DNA from: Planctomycetaceae bacterium
GTDB lineage: Bacteria; Planctomycetota; Planctomycetia; Pirellulales; Pirellulaceae
Assembly: GCA_003506095.1 (NCBI GenBank)
Contig: DNWZ01000418.1
Coordinates: 1 to 13,019 of the forward strand
DNA: 13,019 nucleotides
Direction: 5' to 3'
Part shown: piece after piece, positions 8,801 to 13,019 of the stretch
How positions within the stretch are numbered: position 1 is the stretch's first letter
Layout of the letters: every line of letters starts with the position of its first letter
The notes under the pieces: generated by a model
What the model was told of the DNA's origin: nothing
Databases searched by the model: none
What the model saw: the letters and a program-made list of their open reading frames with translations, nothing else
Translations under genes and position numbers: made by a program

Positions 8801-11531
8801 GTTGCCTCAGCTGCAAGGTTTTGCAATCAACGCGTCTGCAAACACATTCGTATCCAACAATGTTTTCTTCCAAAACGATGTTGATTTTAATGCGATCGTC
8901 AACGACGCCGGTGACAATCTGTTCGGCGACCCGGTTTTTAATCTCTTACGCGACACGCCCGATACGAGCCAGCCTGATTATCAGGTCGGTTTCGGCGGAA
9001 TGGCCACTTATTCATCTTCAGAGTTCTTGGCCAATTCATTCACGCTGATTCCACACGTCGGCGCCTATCAAGACAATCCAGGCCTATTCGGCAGTGGCGA
9101 TTTGATTATTCGCGGCTCATCGGCGGATGACTTATTGGTAATCTCTGCAATCGTGCGCGACCCTACGACGGGACTCTATTCCGCCAGTGCACGCTATGTT
9201 CGTGGCGTTGGTGGGCCCAACCAAGTGGTTCTCGATCCGATTCTATTGGTCGACGTGGCTGGCATAACATTCAACGGCCAACTTGGCGACGATCACTTCA
9301 TCATCATCCATCCGACCGGCGGTGTCTTGGCCCCCATCAACGGCATCACCTTCAATGGCGGAACCGGTGGCGAAGATTCCCCTGGTGGCAATTCGCCCGG
9401 CGACCTGCTGGAACTTCGCGGCGGCGCTACAGACACGGTTTCTTATGATATTACCAATGGCCTGGATGGATTCATTTCATACGACGGCATTCCGGTCATT
9501 TCTTATACTGGCGTGGAGCCGATGATCGACACGATCGCGAGCAACGATCGACAATTCGTCTGGCAAAATCTTGCCGGGACGCTTCGTTTGATCGACGACC
9601 CTGCAACCGGTCTGCAGCGAATCGAATTCGATAACGGCCAACAGTTGCAGTTTCAATTGCCAGTCGAGTCGCTGGAAATCATACACCTCGGAGCGGCTGA
9701 TCACGACATTGAAGTATTGTCACTCGACTCAAGCTTTATCGGTGACCTTCAAATTGACAACACGAACGATGTTAGGATCGAGACTGAGATCAATATTCAA
9801 GGCGGCTTGATTATCACTGGTGACAACGTTTTCCTTCAACAAGCGATCACGACCGGCCAAGCGATTGAAATCACCACGGACAACGCGTTGTTGGTGAACG
9901 GAAACGTGGATGCTGGCAACGCGACGATTGCATTGCTGGTCAATCAAGACGGCATTGGCAACCAAGGGATCACCCAAACGGCGCCGACGACCATCCGCAC
10001 CACGAACTCAACTGTCGACGCGGTTTTCGTGCAAGTCGGCGGAAACGGTAATTTCCTTCTATCACAAATCGAGACGGGAACTTCGGATTCTTTGGCTCAA
10101 GTTTCGCTTGACATCGGTGGGGCAATTATCAACGTCTTGGCCACCGGAGTGCCGAACGTCATCACCAGCAAGTTGCTGATCACCGCCGGTTCAGGAATCG
10201 GTGCGCCGACTAAACCGCTGCGTACCGACATCAATTTTCTAGAAGCGACAACCGACGAAGGTTATATCTGGGTAATCGAAAAAGATGATATTCAATTGCA
10301 AGGAATATCGGCAACGGGCAACATTCCCGTCGGTACAGCCCAGATCAACATTCAATCGCTTGCCGGGGCGATCAGTGTCTTAAACGGGACGTGGATTCGC
10401 AGCAGTACGGGTCAAGTCAATAACATCCCGCCGCAGTTGCGGATTGCACAAGCGAATCCTGCCGATGTGTTGCTGCCGGGCGACCCGACCCAAGAAGTGG
10501 TCGGAACAATCGGTGGTATAGAATCGCTGGGTGATCAGTTGGAAGTGGGCAGCAATTTTACGATTCTGGCGCGATGGGACGATGGCATTGTCAGCGTATT
10601 GGACTTTCCAACGGATGCGAATGTTTCGCCGACAGTCACCGGATTGCCGAGCGATCCGATCCTGCAAGCGGGCGACAGCATCATTTGGTTGATTGATGAA
10701 AGGAATCTTAGCACCGCATCCATTGAGCGTGGGCCGGTGGCCGAAGGTCCGATTCAAATCTTTATTCAACGGACTTACCCACTGATTTACCTTCAAATGT
10801 TACGACAACCTGAAGTCGTATCGACATTCGACTTGTTCAACGACCCCAACATCGTGCTCCGCGGGGCAACTCAACCGTCGCTGAACCGGTCCGAAACGGT
10901 CACCGTTATCACCCCGGTTGCGGAGGATATGTTTCGTCCGTCGGTCCCAGTTCCGCTGGTGGAACCGCCGATTATTGTTGCAGAGGCGAAGCAGACGGTG
11001 CTGGTTGATTTACTGCCTGCACCGCCCGGTCAGGTCATTTTTTATGACGATTCCGTCGGTTTGCAATCGACAGAAGAAGATGCAGTCACCCGTCTTTATT
11101 TGATATACGTTTTGCCCAATGGCGAAGAGGGCGAGCAGGTCAATCTATCGCTGTCTGAACTGCGAGATTTGTCGGGACTTTTGGATCGTCTTAAAACCGC
11201 GCCGATCCCTAATGGTTTGTATCGCATTTACTATCAAGAAGCTGGGCTTCCGACCCAACAATTGCTGGAGTTCCGAAAGACCGGTCGAACCATCGGCGAC
11301 CCGGTACGAGAACCGGGACGTGGTTCCAATCAGTTAGAGGTTGAGCAACCGGCAGTGGAAGAAAACAAAGCGAATCAAGGCAACGATGATTCGGCCGCAT
11401 TGCCTCAAGATTTCAACCGAGGAAACGGTGAATCCAGGGTGCTGCTCTCGAGATTTTCCATAAAGTCCGTTGGTGATGAAAGTGCGTCCTTCAGCCGAGT
11501 TGCTAGACAGGTTCGGCGTTGGACCCAGTGA
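5688..11531 (+). CDS. Giant LEPR-XLL-type exported protein with beta-helix and tandem LamG-like domains
   Basis: A 1947-residue protein. The ATG has GGA seven bases upstream, a weak Shine-Dalgarno. The N-terminus is basic with no ordinary signal peptide, followed by LENRILLSA (41-49), a variant of the LEPR-XLL motif found near the start of very large planctomycete exported proteins; Asn replaces the usual Pro. Residues about 110-270 are strand-rich. Residues 295-575 look like a right-handed parallel beta-helix (GDTIYVAAGTF, then repeated N-I/L-F rungs). Two LamG/concanavalin-like domains follow, about 580-756 and 808-992, each with FGGALE...G and AWFNDVLT. Beta-helix-like sequence returns at 1033-1084 (ANTFVSNNVFFQND). 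Residues 1135-1260 are Gly/Asp-rich and faintly RTX-like, without canonical nonapeptides; 1280-1600 are beta-repeat-like. A compact module lies at about 1765-1880 (YRIYYQEAGLP, IGDPVREPGRG), before an Arg-rich tail SRVARQVRRWTQ. Likely cell-surface or extracellular, perhaps glycan- or matrix-binding (inference). The adjacent adaptor and TolC-like genes are plausible export partners. No catalytic site recognised. Confidence 0.92.
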   Translation: MSVAHSLNKLFARTPQHRKALGLRKRKSRDRFVPNLSVTTLENRILLSASLAGTSETDTLWMVDTPTSEPESFDSQNAGDISQANQSDPVWTDPVAFANEFMAWYQSQDFSLSDGPVSVRLTPTSGTHTGLSIDIPDGIVLIIDGSSGDVRFTGASPALTVISGEVIVENNITFETSTNDPTIVVQSGGSLKLINSVVNETVGENQSAILVQAGGSLNLFGGNNLLNVQGDGQLITWQSTSNVNIAGNRFAINGIELDTTSTANNFAIEDRMTHGLDLANVGQVRWVNQQTFVTQQSGSVARAVAGASNGDTIYVAAGTFVHTGQLDINHSITIVGAGQNQTFLSRSGQATSTELRTVQINAADVTIESLTFNGWTTPHTDATVGNGYLVWLNTGADEATFNDVRFHGDDIRVAIYLGTRNDFTITNSLFTGTYFRAAIRGAGERMLISHNRFEESHYWYSPIYMEYGGQTSGDISFNYFVSRVGVNNPSQGLFKSDGTGLHAITNLQPNRTTADGLRIFHNTFHFQDADLVNQLGNRPIAEAIHISPLLPASGPIVIRDNIFQGYTYTGLQFETNPMWRPGEGVFGGALELNGDGHFGIFQSPIFDIGEKGSMTVWLNTDTLGRRQMLAGGAVEYQLRNTNDIYFYPGNLGSNNTLIWSSDTVSSNTWTHVAFTWDHSIQSGNIYFDGNEVNYRNTYGANVSPSWTQILNTVDKLIFIGRDPGNPGSRDFDGKMDDLAWFNDVLTVGQIQSIRDHGVAIAAESEASLVAHWDFDQTTGSIAFDNKNGIEMQIITNGIVPFGPEFRPGMGQFGGALEFDGRDDFATFQDPTFDVGEKGTINFWVRMDDTTRRNQFLEGPGNSGFEVQYRTNSSGQVYSRVTTDGDFVIRSGGDRPVLTGNWTNIQVIYDFNGLPSVDGGGSLRIYLNGSESGYLNTLTPTDLTWAGVISTVNEMMNLGRDPGDPTRFFDGLMDDFAWFNDVLTRDERAAIRSAAVGESALHGDNRLLAYWNFDNVVGTTVLQGDAGTQILLYLQAEPPLPQLQGFAINASANTFVSNNVFFQNDVDFNAIVNDAGDNLFGDPVFNLLRDTPDTSQPDYQVGFGGMATYSSSEFLANSFTLIPHVGAYQDNPGLFGSGDLIIRGSSADDLLVISAIVRDPTTGLYSASARYVRGVGGPNQVVLDPILLVDVAGITFNGQLGDDHFIIIHPTGGVLAPINGITFNGGTGGEDSPGGNSPGDLLELRGGATDTVSYDITNGLDGFISYDGIPVISYTGVEPMIDTIASNDRQFVWQNLAGTLRLIDDPATGLQRIEFDNGQQLQFQLPVESLEIIHLGAADHDIEVLSLDSSFIGDLQIDNTNDVRIETEINIQGGLIITGDNVFLQQAITTGQAIEITTDNALLVNGNVDAGNATIALLVNQDGIGNQGITQTAPTTIRTTNSTVDAVFVQVGGNGNFLLSQIETGTSDSLAQVSLDIGGAIINVLATGVPNVITSKLLITAGSGIGAPTKPLRTDINFLEATTDEGYIWVIEKDDIQLQGISATGNIPVGTAQINIQSLAGAISVLNGTWIRSSTGQVNNIPPQLRIAQANPADVLLPGDPTQEVVGTIGGIESLGDQLEVGSNFTILARWDDGIVSVLDFPTDANVSPTVTGLPSDPILQAGDSIIWLIDERNLSTASIERGPVAEGPIQIFIQRTYPLIYLQMLRQPEVVSTFDLFNDPNIVLRGATQPSLNRSETVTVITPVAEDMFRPSVPVPLVEPPIIVAEAKQTVLVDLLPAPPGQVIFYDDSVGLQSTEEDAVTRLYLIYVLPNGEEGEQVNLSLSELRDLSGLLDRLKTAPIPNGLYRIYYQEAGLPTQQLLEFRKTGRTIGDPVREPGRGSNQLEVEQPAVEENKANQGNDDSAALPQDFNRGNGESRVLLSRFSIKSVGDESASFSRVARQVRRWTQ
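7425..8800 (+). repeat. Tandem duplication encoding two LamG-like units
   Basis: The protein has two units of about 227 residues. Each starts with RPGxGxFGGALExxG, continues through DIGEKG/DVGEKG, GRDPGNP/GRDPGDP and DDxAWFNDVLT, and ends with an AHWDFDQTTGS / AYWNFDNVVGT strand. The DNA copies have diverged widely, so the duplication is old. Unit 1 lacks the preceding WxFD strand, and an unpaired copy of that strand follows unit 2, so the repeat is out of phase with the domain. Confidence 0.75.
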
Positions 11532-11573
11532 CGAGCGACAAGAATTATTCCGAATATCCACCAGATCATAACT

Positions 11574-13019
11574 ATGACTGACCAAAAGACCATCACTTGT
11601 GCTGCTTGCAATCATCAATGGGATTCCAAGTCCTCAGCCGATCACGCCTGTCCGGCTTGTGGCCAATCGGCTCTGTGCAGCCAAACCGTCGACAGCGACA
11701 GCGTAGCATTGGCCGACGACCGAATCACTCAAACGGTTGACAGTGATACACCCAATCCTTTCACCAACCGACTAGCCAAGACCGTTGATAGTGACACAGC
11801 CGATGCGATCGACGACTTTCTTGGCGAGACCGTCGATGGTGACAGAGCGATCGTGCTTAGTCTGCCGCTCAAACAACAACAATCGTCACCGCAACCGGTG
11901 CCAAACGATGCGATTGGCATGACGATCCAGGCCGGGCGTTGGGCGCCATCCAGCGATGAAATGCGAGACATCGCCGCGACGGCGCCACCCGAATTGTTAC
12001 ATCGCCTGATGACGACAGGGATCTTTTCCGAGATCGCGTCCGACGCAGCGGTCGGTGGTACTGACAAAACGATTCCTCAGATCACGGAAACGGTCGATCA
12101 CTCGTCCGATTTGCCTATCGGTGGAATGGTCGACAAGACCGTTCAATTCGACTCAGCGAATGGCGACGGTCGGACCATCAATGACACGTCCGTCGAAGGA
12201 TTGGGCGCAACGATCGACGAAGTGCCAACCATGGGTAGCGTCAAGGTTGCGGCGGGTTTGGGAGCAACGATCGCTGGCACCGCCGGCACGGTTGATGATA
12301 TCGGTGAGCCACCTGGTAAAGGCGACCCATCGAAAAAGACTCAGGGACGCCTAGAACGAACAATCGAAGGATCGCACGCCGACCGCCCCACAGCATTCGA
12401 TTCGATTGCCAGCAGCGCCGCTGCGGCGGCATCTAATAATGAGCTTGAAAAGACATTAGTTATCCAGCGAAGGATCCTGCGACCTGAAATTATCGATCCG
12501 AAAGAAGGGATCGAGCAGATCGACCGAAGCGACTATGACCTGCTGAGGAAGCTGGGTGAAGGCGGCATGGGCGTGGTATTTTCCGCCCGCCAACAATCGA
12601 TTCGACGGGTCGTTGCGTTAAAGATGCTTAAAGCGCGCAGCACCCACGAAGTGAAACAGCGTGAAAAGTTTTTGGCCGAGGCCGTGATCACTGGCGACCT
12701 CGAGCACCCAAACATTGTCCCCATTTATGACTTGGGACGCGATGAAGAGGGGGCGATCTTTTATGCGATGAAGTGCGTCAACGGGACTCCGTGGGACAAA
12801 CTGATCCAAGAAAAGACGCAGCAAGAAAACCTTGAAATCTTGATGAAGGTGGCCGATGCCGTTGCGTTCGCACACAGCAAGAACGTGATCCACCGCGACT
12901 TAAAGCCAGAGAACGTCATGTTGGGCGATTTCGGCGAAGTGTTAGTGATGGACTGGGGGCTGGCAATCTCCACGGTCACTTACAATCGATTCGCACTTGG
13001 TGGAACGCCCGCCTATATG
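11574..13019 (+). CDS. PknB-like Ser/Thr protein kinase with N-terminal zinc ribbon, 3' end missing
   Basis: The first 482 residues of a Hanks-type Ser/Thr kinase, cut by the right edge in the activation segment. Residues 9-29 form a zinc ribbon (CAAC...CPAC). A low-complexity, acidic, Thr-rich linker of about 290 residues follows, including 16-residue repeats built on TVDSD. The kinase domain begins near 321 (YDLLRKLGEGGMGVVF). The glycine loop is GEGGMG (328-333), the ATP-binding lysine is Lys350 in VALKML, and the helix-C glutamate is probably Glu369. The catalytic loop is HRDLKPEN (440-447, Asp442), and DWG (460-462) replaces the usual DFG. GTPAYM (477-482) opens the P+1 region. All catalytic residues that can be checked are present, so it should be active. 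Regulatory or sensor domains may lie downstream of the edge. The ATG is 42 bases after the LEPR-XLL gene's stop with no terminator seen, so read-through or co-transcription is possible. Substrates unknown. Confidence 0.93.
   Translation, partial: MTDQKTITCAACNHQWDSKSSADHACPACGQSALCSQTVDSDSVALADDRITQTVDSDTPNPFTNRLAKTVDSDTADAIDDFLGETVDGDRAIVLSLPLKQQQSSPQPVPNDAIGMTIQAGRWAPSSDEMRDIAATAPPELLHRLMTTGIFSEIASDAAVGGTDKTIPQITETVDHSSDLPIGGMVDKTVQFDSANGDGRTINDTSVEGLGATIDEVPTMGSVKVAAGLGATIAGTAGTVDDIGEPPGKGDPSKKTQGRLERTIEGSHADRPTAFDSIASSAAAAASNNELEKTLVIQRRILRPEIIDPKEGIEQIDRSDYDLLRKLGEGGMGVVFSARQQSIRRVVALKMLKARSTHEVKQREKFLAEAVITGDLEHPNIVPIYDLGRDEEGAIFYAMKCVNGTPWDKLIQEKTQQENLEILMKVADAVAFAHSKNVIHRDLKPENVMLGDFGEVLVMDWGLAISTVTYNRFALGGTPAYM
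11685..11876 (+). repeat. Four 48-base (16-residue) tandem repeats in the kinase linker
   Basis: TVDSD or TVDGD begins at nucleotides 11685, 11733, 11781 and 11829, an exact 48-base period, encoding residues 38-101 of the kinase. Within each unit, hydrophobic residues tend to recur at positions 10 and 14. The same 16-residue spacing reappears further on between TVDHS (Thr173) and TVQFD (Thr189). The codons differ between copies, so the repeat is conserved better in protein than in DNA. Confidence 0.85.

Noticed and set aside
9360..9420. Gly/Asp-rich stretch as RTX calcium-binding repeats
   Set aside because: There is no run of the GGxGxDxUx nonapeptide; only a loose resemblance is seen.

Overview
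The window (about 13 kb, moderate GC) looks like chromosome of a planctomycete, most likely of the Rhodopirellula/Pirellulaceae kind. The basis is family content recalled from that phylum, not a search: a giant secreted protein with an N-terminal LEPR-XLL-type motif, a GAF-linked HlyD-type adaptor, a TolC-like outer-membrane lipoprotein, a small secreted protein with a planctomycete-style Cys/aromatic C-terminal module, and a Ser/Thr kinase with a zinc ribbon and a DWG motif. Shine-Dalgarno signals are weak or absent, which also fits.

Layout, left to right. (1) 1-1847, minus strand, cut by the left edge: a cytoplasmic double-GAF-like region, one membrane helix, then a HlyD/biotin-lipoyl adaptor. 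(2) 1848-2278: divergent intergenic region. (3) 2279-4153, plus: TolC-family outer-membrane factor with a lipobox, followed by a weak intrinsic terminator candidate. (4) 4154-4624: non-coding stretch with several small hairpins. (5) 4625-5458, minus: 277-residue secreted protein of unknown function. (6) 5459-5687: divergent spacer with an inverted repeat. (7) 5688-11531, plus: 1947-residue LEPR-XLL-type surface or exported protein with a beta-helix interrupted by two LamG-like domains. (8) 11574-13019, plus, cut by the right edge: PknB-like Ser/Thr kinase with a 16-residue tandem repeat in its linker.

Working model (inference). The adaptor and the TolC-like protein supply the inner- and outer-membrane parts of a tripartite export machine. 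The LEPR-XLL protein next to them is a plausible cargo. The GAF-like domains on the cytoplasmic end of the adaptor suggest that export could be gated by a ligand or cell state. The kinase begins 42 bases after the cargo gene with no terminator visible between them, so it may be co-expressed. The energising component of the exporter is not in the window and may lie beyond the left edge. No RNA genes, CRISPR arrays, insertion sequences or attachment sites were seen.
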